From Amanita rubescens (Eukaryota > Basidiomycota > Agaricomycetes > Agaricales > Amanitaceae), in the NCBI GenBank assembly GCA_015039365.1, contig WION01000004.1:1-64000 (forward strand): 64,000 nucleotides of DNA, read 5' to 3'. Positions within the stretch are counted from its first letter, which is position 1; each line of letters starts with the position of its first letter. Both the position numbers and the translations under genes were made by a program. Positions 12,148 to 23,281 of the stretch are shown one piece after another. The notes below the pieces were generated by a model. The model did not search any database. It saw nothing but the letters and a program-made list of their open reading frames with translations, and was not told the origin of the DNA.

Positions 12148-13487
12148 TCACCGATTTTCTGAACCTGCCTTTCCACTCTCAGCAAGCTCCAGCTCACTTG
12201 CACTCTTTTTGCGGTCGACGCTGCGTGCATTGGATGCTGCAGATTGTTCTATAGGTTGATTTGCGGACGAAGAACGGGACATTTGAGATGGTCCCGCAGT
12301 CGAATGGGAGTTGGGTGGTGAAGAGGAATTCGCCAGTCGCTGGTCGAGGGCTTTCAAGGCCATCGCCCTGTAGTAAAAGTCAGCCTTGCGTCTGGGAGTG
12401 AGAAGAGATTGTACCTTCGGCGTTCTGCCTCAGCCCGGGGATTCACTGGAACTTGGGCGTAACCGTTGTTCTCGATGTCACCGCCAGACAAGGGAATCAG
12501 GTGGAAACGAGCGGCAACTGAATATACAGTGCCCCCAAGGATGGTCAAAGGATAACTAACTTCTTATTAGTCCGGATACACCAAGTAGAGAATAGCGTCA
12601 CAGACCGCATAAATGGAGGGAACCAAGAGACGAGGGCAAACGTTTCGCTCCGATCGCCATAAGTGTCACCACCGGAGATCGATTCCCCCGGATTTTTCTT
12701 GTAAAAACGAAGATAGACCCAGCTGACGTACCAGCCAAACTGGATGATAATCCATGGACACTGGAAGCCGAGGATGCATAAAACAGTTGACAGAGTCAAG
12801 TATGCCATTGGCAACGTCTGGGGTGAACATAATCAGCAATCAATGATAAGTTATTGCGCAGCTGCCACGAACCTTGACGCGTGCCCTTAACACGCCCATT
12901 ACCTGGACCTGATGCTCGGGAATGAGCTGCGTGAAGGCGACAAGGAGTGCAATCTGCAGCGACATTTGCCCATGATACTGCATGCCATACCTAGCAAGTG
13001 TGCACGTTACAAAAGACGGTGTATGCCCAAGAGTGTGTCCACACACAAAAAGAGCTCGGGGTTGCCCAATACAAAATATTCAATCCAATTGAACCCGAAA
13101 GCGATGATATTTGACACGCCCACTGACACGACAATGAATTTCACAAGTTCCACGCTTCCCCATAGGCGTTCCAAATATTTTAGAGATGCGGGTACAAAAA
13201 TTAGAGTCGCAATGAGCTGACATGATAAGCCAGGTCTATATGAGAAAGAGATAGTGAGATCGTACCTCCATTAATGAAGTTTCGACGAGAGCAGAAATGA
13301 CGAGGGTCCATGGATGGAAGAGAGCGGAACCAGGGACCAAGGTAATGTACGGGGCACCCTCCTGGACCAACCCGGACCACCAAAGCCAAGCATAAATGGA
13401 AGATAAGATGACTGTTGCAGCGGTAAACGCGCGAGTGACGGGTGGCACGGCCAATAGAAGGGACAACGGAGATGAGAGAACAGCCAT
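12148..13487 (-). CDS. TMEM115-like Golgi membrane protein (rhomboid-like DUF1751)
   Basis: Exons on the minus strand encode a multi-pass membrane protein beginning MAVLSSPLSLLLAVPPVTRA; I chose this ATG at 13487 because the family starts close to this hydrophobic block, although an ATG at 13538 is also in frame. Later segments include YITLVPGSALFHPWTL, ERLWGS, FLCGHTLGHTPSFVTCTL and GFQCPWIIIQFGWYVSWVYL, then a hydrophilic Ser/Pro-rich tail ending AESGKAGSENR at 12148. Family knowledge: TMEM115 is a Golgi-resident, catalytically inactive rhomboid-like protein involved in retrograde transport and reported to associate with the COG complex. Its position immediately upstream of COG1 on the same strand is therefore notable. 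Four or five introns are present, and reading frames agree across them. Confidence 0.83.
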
Positions 13488-13536
13488 TGCCCGTCGCGTG
13501 GCGTGATGCGTGACCATCCTCCGCTTCCCTTTCCTC

Positions 13537-14100
13537 ATGTCCGACTCTTACAGCGTACGCCCCGGCGGCGCCCTTAAGCTCAAGGGGGGTCTCTCAGAGG
13601 GCGGAGTCGTCAAAAAGTAAGCTTGCAATGTGCTCTCCACGGTTCACTAAGCTCAGCCGTTCCTCCAGAAAGAAAAAAAAGTCAAAGTCTAAGCAAGATA
13701 CTGAACTCGAGGCTGAACGCAACCTCGCCAGAGAGCTCAATTTGAAAGAAGATGCTCACTCTCCGACTCCCGTAGGAAGTGGTCAGAGCACACCTGCCGT
13801 CGTTAATAACGGCAGCTCAAAAAAGACTGATGCGGAGAAACGGTTTGAGGAAGCTCAGAAGCGGCGGGTGCGTATAGCATTCCTCTACGTTTCCAATAAG
13901 AAACCTGAGCTTTTAATCTTCTAGCTGGCTCAACGTGTCGCCAAGCTCGCTCGTAAAACACACAAAGACCGCGTGAATGAGTTTAATTCTCATCTCGAGA
14001 CTTTAAGTGAGCACCATGATATACCCAAGGTGCGTTGGCATGGCGCGGTCCGGTACGAAGCTGTACCTGATGAATCTGTCTGTAGGTTGGTCCTGGCTAA
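13537..14100 (+). CDS. FAM32A-like nuclear protein (DUF1754)
   Basis: Four exons (13537-13616, 13669-13867, 13925-14029, 14086-14100) read without break. The start at 13537 gives MSDSYSVRPGGALKLKGG, followed by a Lys-rich stretch (KKKKKKSKSK), a Ser/Gly linker, TDAEKRFEEAQKRR and the conserved end LETLSEHHDIPKVGPG. The last exon is only 15 nt and codes VGPG plus stop. Family knowledge: FAM32A in animals is associated with the spliceosome and its C-terminal tail reaches the splice site; the fungal proteins are little studied. The gene is divergent from the TMEM115-like gene with only 49 bp between the chosen start codons, so the promoters must overlap. Confidence 0.88.
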
Positions 14101-14300
14101 AATGCTGGTGTGTCCGAGGTCGGAAACGACAAGGGTGTGGTTTCTGTGCTGTGGGCTGGCTTGTGGGGTATCTGGTATGGTGTATTCCCTACAGATCAGT
14201 ATTGTAATATATTTGTTCGACCATGAAAAGATTGTGACGTTGTAACAAACCCGTGCTTCCTCCGCTCCATCATCCTTTTGTCGCTTTCCGCGCGACACTC

Positions 14301-16440
14301 ATGGCTTCCACCACTCTCGCCGAAAAGAAAGGGCATATCTGTCCTCCCTCCACTGCTACTCATCCTTCCGACCGCTGGGAATCGTTGTTTGTTTATTCCT
14401 TCATCTGCAAATTCACTAATCTCCGGAGCAAGACAGAAGGCTTGGACACTCCGATGGAGTAAGTGGCCTCTTGTGCATTCCAGATGGTGCTTCTGACTTG
14501 CCATGACTCGGGCTTATATCAATAGTTTCGAAAATGCCCTCCTGTCGCGAGAGCCAAATCCTATTCTGACTCAGCTACTTTGTCATTTTATCCTTAATCT
14601 CAAACCACAGACGCGTAACTTGAGGTAAGAGCGTGTCATGCCTCATTGTACGCATCTTCTGCATGTCTTAAACGGCGTTTCGCCCCATCAGCGCGGATCA
14701 GATATCCAACACAGTGGCTGCTGTTCTTTCTGAGTATTTCAAATCGTCCGAGAGGACAATTTTTTGGAACGACGATATAAGAAGGAACGCGGATCCGTTT
14801 GAATACTTGGAAGGAGGTTTCTTTGCTGCAGACTGGGACTTCAAGGTATTAACAGCTTTGTCACCATTACGCGTCCATCGGCTGATCACGTATGTCACAG
14901 CTCAATATTTTGAGACAGCTTGTGGAACTACAGCTCACACACAGCCCTATGATTAAAGGTATGATCGACCGTGCCTGGGGCGTGGCACACAACAAGCACA
15001 AGAAAAAAGAAGCACCAACCGCAGCTCCTGAACTATCAGAGCCACACAGTCAGGAGAACCTCCAACTAGTGCCCCTAGGCCAGGATCGGAACCGCAAACG
15101 ATACTGGATTGCAGATGGTCCGTGCACAATTGCATTTTGATACCCATTTTCTTCGGAATCGTATTTACACATATTTGCCTGAGGACATTAGATCCTCGTT
15201 CTTGCAACCGATTCCCTCGGCTTTATCCACGTCTACAACTTGTCGCTGACTCCTCAATCTATCCAGATTCGCCGCGTATCTATGTATCAACAAACCCGTG
15301 GAAAATAACAGCTACTTTCCAGACGATTTCTTCAACACGTGAACAATATCTAGTCGTCATGGAAGAATTGAAAAAAGGCGCTCCCGGACCGCTCAAGAAA
15401 GGAGAGAAGCGTTCACGTCTAGATCAAGCCCATCTCAGCCTGATTGAGGCACTAGAAAACCGTATTGGAACTATAGATGCCGAGATAGCGGTAAGTTGTT
15501 TCCTACATGTGTCATTACCGTTATGTATAGCGCGTGGGATTTGGTCTGGTGGCTTCCTTGCTGTACTCTGCCTGCATGCAAACTGTGTGTGGCATCATGC
15601 TCATTGAAAAATGTCCAGCGCGTGCAACGAGTCAAACGGAAGATTGAACAGCGAAGAGCGTTGCTAGCGCAAGCCGAGTTGCGCGAGACGAGAACTAGAC
15701 GCAAAACGCACAGGCCCGATTACGTTTATAGCAACGGATTTGAAAGCCAGGCAAGTGCCGAAGTATCTTGACATATCGGGATCGTCTCTAAACGGATTGA
15801 AACTCAGGATGATGCCGATGATGGTAATTACGAAGAGGACGAAAACAATGGGCTCGACGACGACGATTTCCTCAATTCTGCTGTCAACGATGTTAAATCG
15901 AAAAGGAACCGTAATATTCCATCTGTCGCTTGCCGGCGTTCCACACGAAAAGGTGTGTTGAATGCGAATGGGAAGCGGGATAGCTCGGCAGATTCGTGGC
16001 AGTGGTCCGAGCGACGATCCACGCGGCTAGCAGTACAGCTTTCAGAGCCAGAGCCGGATGGGGATCATCCTCGAAAACGTTCCCGTACGGTAGAGAGTAC
16101 TGAAGGTGGAAGTCCTGCGCCGTTAGAAGGGAGCTCAAGTGGAGCTCAAAACGGTATCAAAGTGAAGTCGACTGGCGCTGCGGCCCTCAAACCTACAGAG
16201 GTCGCCATGGAGCAGGTGGCGGGGAAGAAAAAATCAAAGTACTGGGTTTATGCCGTTGAACCCGCGCCGGGGGCAGCCGCCAACGGGCATGGAGCTAACA
16301 CTCAACCTTCCAATCATGACCGGATCGAATCAAATGGCATTGGAAGTACCAACGACTTTAGGCAGCAATCTATTGAAAGCACAGGAAACGCGGAACCACG
16401 GACTGAAATTCATGGTGTCCCTCCGATGATTATTGACTAG
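14301..16440 (+). CDS. DDT/WHIM-domain chromatin protein
   Basis: The start at 14301 gives MASTTLAEKKGHICPP; an in-frame ATG at 14253 would add 16 residues. A DDT-like block follows (RWESLFVYSFICKFTNLRS, then the exon with NPILTQLLCHFILNLKPQTR). Next come WHIM-type blocks: FWNDDIRRNADPFEYLEGGF, QLVELQLTHSPMIKGMIDRA, and LGQDRNRKRYWI joined by an intron to RIYVSTNPWKITATF. A Lys/Arg-rich coiled segment (RVKRKIEQRRALLAQAEL) and a long acidic and Ser-rich disordered tail finish the protein; the stop is at 16438-16440. Family knowledge: DDT plus WHIM modules occur in ISWI-type remodelling subunits that bind linker DNA and measure nucleosome spacing. I cannot assign it to a named subunit. A frame change near 15760 may be an intron or a missing base. 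Confidence 0.75.
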
Positions 16441-16612
16441 ACAATGGAACTTTTACGCTCAGTAATATACACATGGCCATCATAATCAATCCCGTAGATG
16501 TCAGCTTCGGTTCATTAGCATTATCTATACATAGCATTATCTAATCAGCAAAGTTTGGATCTTGATTCAGTAAACCCAAAAAAGGCAAACTCGGCGCTAC
16601 GCTTGTGCTGTC

Positions 16613-19080
16613 ATGCTCTCCCGCTCACTGCGCGATGCAGTTCGACGTTCTGCAACACGCGCGCGCACGCGCTTTCACTCTCGGGGATGTCTGTCGCTAC
16701 AGCAGCGGACCGCGGCGACTCAAGTCAGTCATATTCCCGCCTCGGTCGACGACAGGGGACTGGTCAACTTGTTTGATCATCCAAAGTCTTCACTCTCCTT
16801 CTCACCACTGTCTACTACCGGCCTATTTGGACATCCAACTTTGACCCAACCGCATGCTCTCATCTCCTTAGCCGAAGCAACGGTAGTGAGGGCCCAATTG
16901 CTTACCGACCGCATATTGCGAGCCTCTCAGTCGCACGAGGAGTTGAAGAAAGTTGTCAAGAACTTGGACCGTCTGAGCGACATGTTGTGCGGTATCATAG
17001 ACCTTGCCGAACTGGTCCGACACGCACACCCCGACAAAACATGGGTTGACGCCGCCAATCACGCTTACGAGACGCTTTGCGAATTCATGAATGTCCTGAA
17101 TACCCACGTCGGTCTGTACGAAGTACGTGATGGTTTAATGGCGGTGCGATTCGTTTTTGACAATTAAGCAAGGTTTTGACAATCGTTCTGTCCGATCCGT
17201 CCATAGTGAAGACGCTGACCCCCGAAGCGCACCAAACGGCTCTGACATTTTGGCGTGATTTCAAAAAGTCTGCTATCAATCTATCACCTGAGCAGCGACA
17301 GAAATTTGTCACTTTGTCGTCCGAGATTCTGGTCCTTGGGAGAGAGTTTTTGGAAGGCGCCAACTCCCCTCGGCCGCCTGCGTCCATCAAGCCATCAGAA
17401 TTAGCGGGTCTGAAAGACAAAGGACTAGGGGTCAGACTGCAACTACAAGCTCAATTCACTCAACGTGATCTCCTTGTTTATCCAGGTTCTGTCCAAGCAC
17501 ATATGATTATGCGTGCTGCCCCTGAGGAGGAACCACGGAAACGCGTCTTTATTGCCTCAAATTCAAGCACCCCTCAACAAATAGAAATTCTTGAAGAGCT
17601 TTTGCGGAAGAGAGCTGAGCTTGCTAGTTTAGTTGGAAGGGAAAGTTACGCGCATATGACATTAGATGATAAAATGGTTAAAAATCCGGGTGCGTTATAT
17701 CTGTCCTCGTTCTTTTTTCCTTACACCAATACGATCGCAGATAATGTACGATACTTTCTCGATGCTCTCATGGACCACACGCGACCATTCGCCCGGAAAG
17801 CATTAGATGCTCTTAGCTTACGAAAACAGTCACATCATAGGATGTCGACGTTACCTGTCATTCAAGCATGGGATAGGGACTTTTATTGCCCACCAGAGCC
17901 TCCAACACCACCGATACCCCTACCTCCACTCACTCCAGGCACAGTTTTCATGGGCCTTTCACGACTCTTTCAGCATTTATACGGTATATCCCTTAGGCCT
18001 GTTACTCCTGTATCAGGAGAAGTCTGGCACGCAGATGTTCAAAAATTAGAAGTTGTAGACGAGGAGAAGGGGATTATAGGGTGGATTTACGCTGACCTCT
18101 TCGCACGGAGGGGTAAAGCAAGTGGAGCAGCGCACTATACAGTGCGTTGTTCACGAAGGACAGATTACGACGATGAAGCTGCGGATGGTACTGTTGAAGG
18201 GCTTGAGTGGCGAATACAGGAATCTCAACAGTTTGAGGCCTCTAAACGTCACCGACTTCCAGGTCAAGATGGGGTATACCAGTTGCCATTGGTGGTTCTG
18301 CTGTGTGAGTTTACTCGACCGACGCTATCGCGTGGTCCTGCAGTACTAGAATGGCATGAAGTTTTAACACTGTTCCATGAGATGGGACATGCTATGCACT
18401 GTGAGTTGCCTACGTTGGATGAAGGCATACCGTTAACTTTGCATCGTCTCGCAGCTATGATTGGCCGAACAGAATATCAAAATGTGTCCGGCACCAGATG
18501 TGCAACCGATTTCGTCGAACTACCTTCCATCTTGATGGAACTCTTTCTGACCTCTCCGACAGTCCTTTCACTCTTCGATACCGACAGCATATCCGCAACA
18601 AGAAACACCATAAACCACCAAGAGGATCCCTGCCGTCACATTGATGCTTACTCCCAAATGCTGCTAGCAGTGTTGGACCAAGTATATCACTCTCCAGCTG
18701 TGCTTAACTCGACCTTTGACTCGACTGTTGAACTTGCCAAACTTCATGACATGCGTGGACTCATTCCGCACGTGTCTGGTACATCGTTCCAAACCCAATT
18801 TGGCCATCTGTATGGATACGGAGCGACTTATTATTCTTACCTTTTTGACCGAGCGATTGCTTCGAAAGTCTGGAATGACATATTCGCCCGGAACCCTCTT
18901 AATCGTCAAACAGGACAAAAGTACAAGGAAGAAGTATTACGCTATGGTGGTGGCAAGGATCCCTGGAAACTCATAAGCGTTTTGCTTGCGCAAGACGAGT
19001 TACAGGATGGTGGTGCACAGGTCATGAGACAAGTCGGCTTTTGGAGTACGCAAGATGTTAGATTAGTTACGAGACATTAG
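16613..19080 (+). CDS. OCT1: Mitochondrial intermediate peptidase, M3 family (MIP)
   Basis: OCT1 removes an octapeptide from imported matrix and inner-membrane precursors after the first presequence cut. Exon 1 (16613-17122) begins with an Arg-rich presequence ([20 protein letters not shown]). Exon 2 starts at 17173. The zinc site FHEMGHAMH (HEXXH) lies at 18373-18399, followed by [20 protein letters not shown] with the third zinc-ligand glutamate region. Two further introns, 17690-17740 (51 nt) and 18401-18454 (54 nt), contain no stop and keep the frame, so a naive translation retains 35 foreign residues, 18 of them directly behind the HEXXH helix. Removing them restores family continuity and gives 770 residues, the normal OCT1 length. 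MIP next to HD1 is the hallmark of the A mating-type locus in Agaricomycetes. Confidence 0.96.
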
Positions 19081-19162
19081 CGCAATGAATTTATTAATTA
19101 CGGTGCTAATGAAGATGTACATGATATACAAGTGCTTTGTTGTACAGGAATTCCGGGTATAA

Positions 19163-20887
19163 TTAACATGGTGCAGTAAGTCCAAAATCAAAAGGTAAAC
19201 TAAATGCATGCGTATCATAAGCATAAGCATTGTTAAATGTCTTTTCGTCAAAGAGACTGAAAAGCCAATCAAAGTCTTGTGGGGGTATGGAAGTAGGGTC
19301 TACAACGTTGAGCAGACTAGGTTCGGAATGCCGAGATTCTTCTGGAGTTGCAGATGCAGCTTGGATACGGTGTAAGTAATGCGCTAGAATTTATGTTAAA
19401 ATACTCACAAGACTGTGTAACATGACCACTCGACTCTCCATAATCAGCGATCGGGGCCGGGTGGAATAATGGGTCAGGGTGCGACGCAGTATGATCATGA
19501 GCTCCTGTCAGTTGCATTAGACTTGTGAAGAGTAAAACGATATTGTTCATCTCACCGTCCGCAGCTACCACAGGGTCAAAGTCTGCAAAAAGTCGAGAAG
19601 GGTCGAAAAGCTCGATCTCAAGTGGCGCCGATAAGTCTTGTGATATCTGCTCGGCACTGAAGGCGGAATAAAATGCCGCATTATCAAGTAGCCAAAGGTT
19701 ACTGGACAACGTTTCGACAGGTAAAGGATCGGGGACAATTTGGTTACGGGAACTCGAGGCCACCCCGCTGGGCTGAGTGCGATTTTCACTTTCACAGGAA
19801 GAAAGACGTCTTCGTTTTGAAAGAGGCCGTGTTTCGGTTGACTCAGCGGGTACGACTGCCTCTGGTACGTCGCCTAGTAGAGTGCCTACATGGGACGGTG
19901 TACGAGGCATACCTTCCGTGGTATCGATCCTGTAGCATACGTAAGTATAGAGATAATTTCAAGTCTGAGATAATCGAACCTTCGCTTCTTCAAGGCCATG
20001 CACGAATGCGCCTCCAGATCCTCGCGGTGGCGTTTCGTTTTTCGAGCAATCTGGGGGCCGCCCGGGAATGATCGCTTGAGGGCGATCATAGGGAGCTCTC
20101 TCCCAACGTCGCATCTTGCTAGCTGTGCAGAACCATCCGTAGAACCATCTGCATCAGAGTCCCCGCCGTCGTTCGGAGATTCTGGCCTTGATAGATGATG
20201 CCCACCTGCAAACTTATCGTTGTACAGGTTTTCAGCGTTATTCTGAATACTAGCAAACTCCATTTCGAGATGAGAGTCGAGAGTTTGAGAACCATCGGTC
20301 TTGCCAAAAAAGCACGCAGCGGCAGATAATATTTCTTGACGCTTGTTCGCGAAATGAACGCGTCGGACCCTATTCCAACCTATCCTTCTGCGAACGTTTA
20401 TGAACCAGTTGTCAATGTCTTTGACATTGCAACCGGATTCTCTTGAAATTGTGGCTTTGACGTGTTTTGCCGGATACGGGTTATGCAAGTTTTTCATGAG
20501 CCATGCATACGCTGGTTTGACGTACAGGGGCAAGGAACTTGTTGAGCGAGGCATTGATGGGCGAGGTGAGTCGGTGGCCAGTTCGTTGAGCGACATGGCG
20601 GCGAAGAGATCGCTTAGCTCTTTCTCGAGCTTGGTGGTCAATGAATCCAGTTCCTCCTGGAGCGAGAGCATGTTGCATGATAGTATTTGAATTCTCGAAG
20701 CGACGGTAAGCGCTAGTTGTATTGTCGCGTCTTGTAGCTGGTGCGAAACGACAGCAGACTTTATGTCAATGGACAACTGGGACCAATCCCGAAAATATTG
20801 CTCAAGAGCTGCTTCGTTATTAGACATAACAGCACTCAGCAGGTCCCCTTCAGCCTGCTTTAGACGCTGAACGACCAAGGAGTCCAT
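19163..20887 (-). CDS. HD1: HD1-class homeodomain mating-type protein
   Basis: Four exons (20887-19980, 19929-19556, 19504-19409, 19359-19163) add to 1575 nt, 524 residues, with no frame break. Residues 1-110 form the helical N-terminal region that in this family carries non-self recognition. The homeodomain spans about residues 117-175 and is of the atypical TALE-like HD1 class, with helix III reading WFINVRRRIGW. Downstream are basic clusters (ARKTKRHRE, ALKKRR, SKRRRLSS) that could serve as nuclear signals, and an acidic, Phe-rich C-terminus (DFDWLFSLFDEKTFNNAY). Family knowledge: HD1 pairs with HD2 from a different haplotype to make the active transcription factor that drives clamp-cell and dikaryon development. 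It is convergent with OCT1 (stops 82 bp apart) and divergent from HD2. The second and third introns (51 and 49 nt) are read through as open frame. Confidence 0.95.
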
Positions 20888-21067
20888 GGTGTGCGGAAAA
20901 ATCGAATAGACACAGTGCAGAGTCCGCTGGGTGTTGTTTAGAAGGAATTAAACTCCGATTGATCGATTGTGTACGAACAATGCGGACATTCAATTCGAGT
21001 GGCCACCCACGCCTCCAAGTCTTTATACGTAAATACGCTTGAGTGCTTTCCCATCCACCTCGCCGCG
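20888..21067. promoter_or_regulatory. Shared divergent promoter of HD1 and HD2
   Basis: Only 180 bp separate the HD1 start codon (20887, minus strand) from the chosen HD2 start codon (21068, plus strand), so both promoters must lie here. The stretch includes TTTATACG-like AT-rich sequence near 21020 and the self-complementary GATCGATTG-type sequence near 20960. I did not find the GATG-N9-ACA operator described for HD1/HD2 dimers in Coprinopsis. Confidence 0.6.
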
Positions 21068-22610
21068 ATGTCCTCTATAACGAATGCTCTGTCGGATATC
21101 CTAAGAAATTCAGAACACCTGAAAAGTATCCTGCCGAAGCAAAAACCTCTTCCTATCGATGATTCAACTCACACGCCACTGTCTATACCTCCTTTGCAAC
21201 TACCGTCAGCAGACAGTATTTTATCCAACTTCAGGTCTTCGTTACCAGCCAAACTCCTGGATCGTTGCGCATCTACTTTGATAGAGTCAGCGGAAGCTGC
21301 ACAACGCAACTACGAGATGGCATATTATTGTGCGCCGTATTCATCTACCTCGCCGACACAAGACCGAAAAGCTCAGAAACTACGATATATCCGCGAACAT
21401 GTTTATCATTGTACCATCATCCGTCCTATGCAAAATCTTCTGGTTTTGGCACAGCGAAGAACTATGAAGATCAACTCAGAAGCACGAGATCCCTCTGAGC
21501 CGAAACTTCGAACACGTTTTCGTCAGGTGCGGGACAAAACTTGTGCTCTATGCATTATGCTTACCGATGTCCTGCAGGAATATGTCCCGTTCCTCGAACA
21601 ATGCTTTCAGTTGAACGCATATCCATCTAATGTTGAAAGACTGCGCCTTGCTCGAGAGACAAAAATGTCTGAACGTCAAATTGAAGTTTGGGTTTGCTAA
21701 TTCTGCGCTTGATTCATGACCCGTATGTTGACTCGGGCGTAGTTTCAGAATCACAGGAATCGGGCTAGAAGAGAAGGAAAGGTGTTACGAAAAGCCGACA
21801 CCAGTTCATACGTGCATGGCGCTGTTTCCGAAAACCATGTTTCTTCAGACTCTTCAGGGTATGAGTCCGAATCTAGCTCCCCCTCCTCGGACCAGGAAAC
21901 ATTTTCCAAGGTTGTTAGTACAATATAATAGAGGATCAGACACTAAACCTGACCCACAGGTGGATACAACAATGCAGCTGTGCGGACCGTCAAAAACCAT
22001 ATTCAACGTGAAGATTCCCGCACATGCATTTCCGACGCGTTACTCTGAAGGGAGAAGTATGGACAAGGATATCCGGCTCGAATTCTCGGCAAACGACTTC
22101 TGGATGCGCAGGCCTACGAATGTCCCTCCTGCAGTACATGAACCCATAAAGCTTGATGAATTGATCATACTATTCTCGAAACGATTAACTATTCAAGATA
22201 CTACTGCTCGCCGGGCAAGGAAGCACGATCAACCCTCTATGGATACTAGCAAGCGATCCGCAAACCCATGGTACACAGCAACGACGACATTTGTTCCAAG
22301 AGCACCCCTTTTCGCTCTTGTCAAGCCGCAAGCAAAACCCAATTGCTCCCCAGTTAAGCTTGCTTCGTCAAAGTATGCACCAATACTGCGTTCTCCGCAC
22401 CCTGTCGTGGAGGATGCGAACAATACCACGGCTCATTTGCCTCAATCATACCTCTGTTCTAGGCCGAGAGCGTCTTCGTTGAGCTCGGGCAGCGCAGACG
22501 AATCGTCGTGCAATGAGCCCATCACGCCATCTTCGTCACCTGCTCCATCAGTATTTCAGCCGAAAGTACTTCCTGACTGGATGACAATCCTGGAATCAGT
22601 GACAGCTTGA
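21068..22610 (+). CDS. HD2: HD2-class homeodomain mating-type protein
   Basis: Exons 21068-21526, 21578-21691, 21743-21913 and 21960-22610 give 464 residues without frame break; the donor of the third intron could instead be three bases earlier. An in-frame ATG at 20969 would add 33 residues but lies inside the presumed promoter. The typical homeodomain begins near residue 146 (EYVPFLEQCFQLNAYPS), and helix III crosses an intron: IEVW then FQNHRNRARREGK. This WFQNHR signature is that of HD2 proteins. The first intron (21527-21577, 51 nt) has no stop and keeps frame, so it can be mistaken for coding sequence. The C-terminal half has the conserved block TTTFVPRAP and the end PKVLPDWMTILESVTA seen in Agaricomycete HD2 proteins. 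It acts with an HD1 protein from a compatible partner in the nucleus. Confidence 0.95.
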
Positions 22611-23281
22611 AGCAGATCCGCCATTCATCACCATGATGAGCGTGGACACATCCCAGATCCGTCGCCCATATTGCTTCTGGACCAACGGAGTAGCCGAAAC
22701 ACGTGAACCACAGGCAAGCCAGTGGACCATGTGGGTATGTTGGCATAACATGCAACTCCTGGTGGAAACCTTTACTGGAACGATCTCGAGACCAATAACG
22801 AGAACAGTGCCAGGACCAACATCATTGAGATTACGCCATTGTAAATTGCAACTCATGATCGATTTTCGATGACCAATGATTGATGATTATCGATTAATGG
22901 TCATCGATCATCTTATCTTTCTATGGACATCGTACGTTGATATGTATACCTAAAAGTTTTGTTGCGATAGCGCTATGAAATAATATTCATGTTCATGAAG
23001 ATGGATAAACGTTATTTCCTTCAATCCCTGCCGTCTTAAGAGAGAATCTTGGACGATCCAGTAATTAATTAATGCAATAGGTGCGTTGTACTCCGCACCA
23101 TTACTTACCATTGTTAATTAGCCAGGTTGAACAGAAATCGGCTCACGTCCCCCGTTTGGATGCACACCAGCGCTAATGGCCTTGCGTCACCAGAATCAAA
23201 AGCGAGACCAAAGATTGTCTCCACTGGTTCATCGTACAAGTTCAAGCACTTGTTATTTACATGAATACATACGTTCCCTCG
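22611..23281. other. Intergenic region between HD2 and the beta-flanking gene
   Basis: This 671 bp is AT-rich from about 22,850 onward and shows no convincing coding frame; short open frames at 22,520-22,870 have no recognisable product. It holds the 3' ends of two convergent genes, HD2 (plus) and the beta-flanking gene (minus), and a hairpin-forming patch listed separately. No second homeodomain gene or remnant was seen here. Confidence 0.6.
22855..22911. repeat. Imperfect inverted repeat downstream of HD2
   Basis: CGATGACCA (22867-22875) is repeated inverted as TGGTCATCG (22898-22906) around a 22-nt loop. An outer pair, ATGATCGA (22855-22862) and TCGATCAT (22904-22911), can pair as an alternative. 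The surrounding sequence is rich in GATCGAT-like words. It sits about 250 bp beyond the HD2 stop between convergent genes. No function can be assigned from sequence alone. Confidence 0.5.

Noticed and set aside
17176..19080. Single 634-residue OCT1 frame taken as the whole protein
   Set aside because: It lacks the presequence exon (16613-17122) and includes two untranslated 3n introns.
20888..21067. HD dimer operator of the GATG-N9-ACA type in the HD1/HD2 promoter
   Set aside because: Scanned by eye on both strands without a match.
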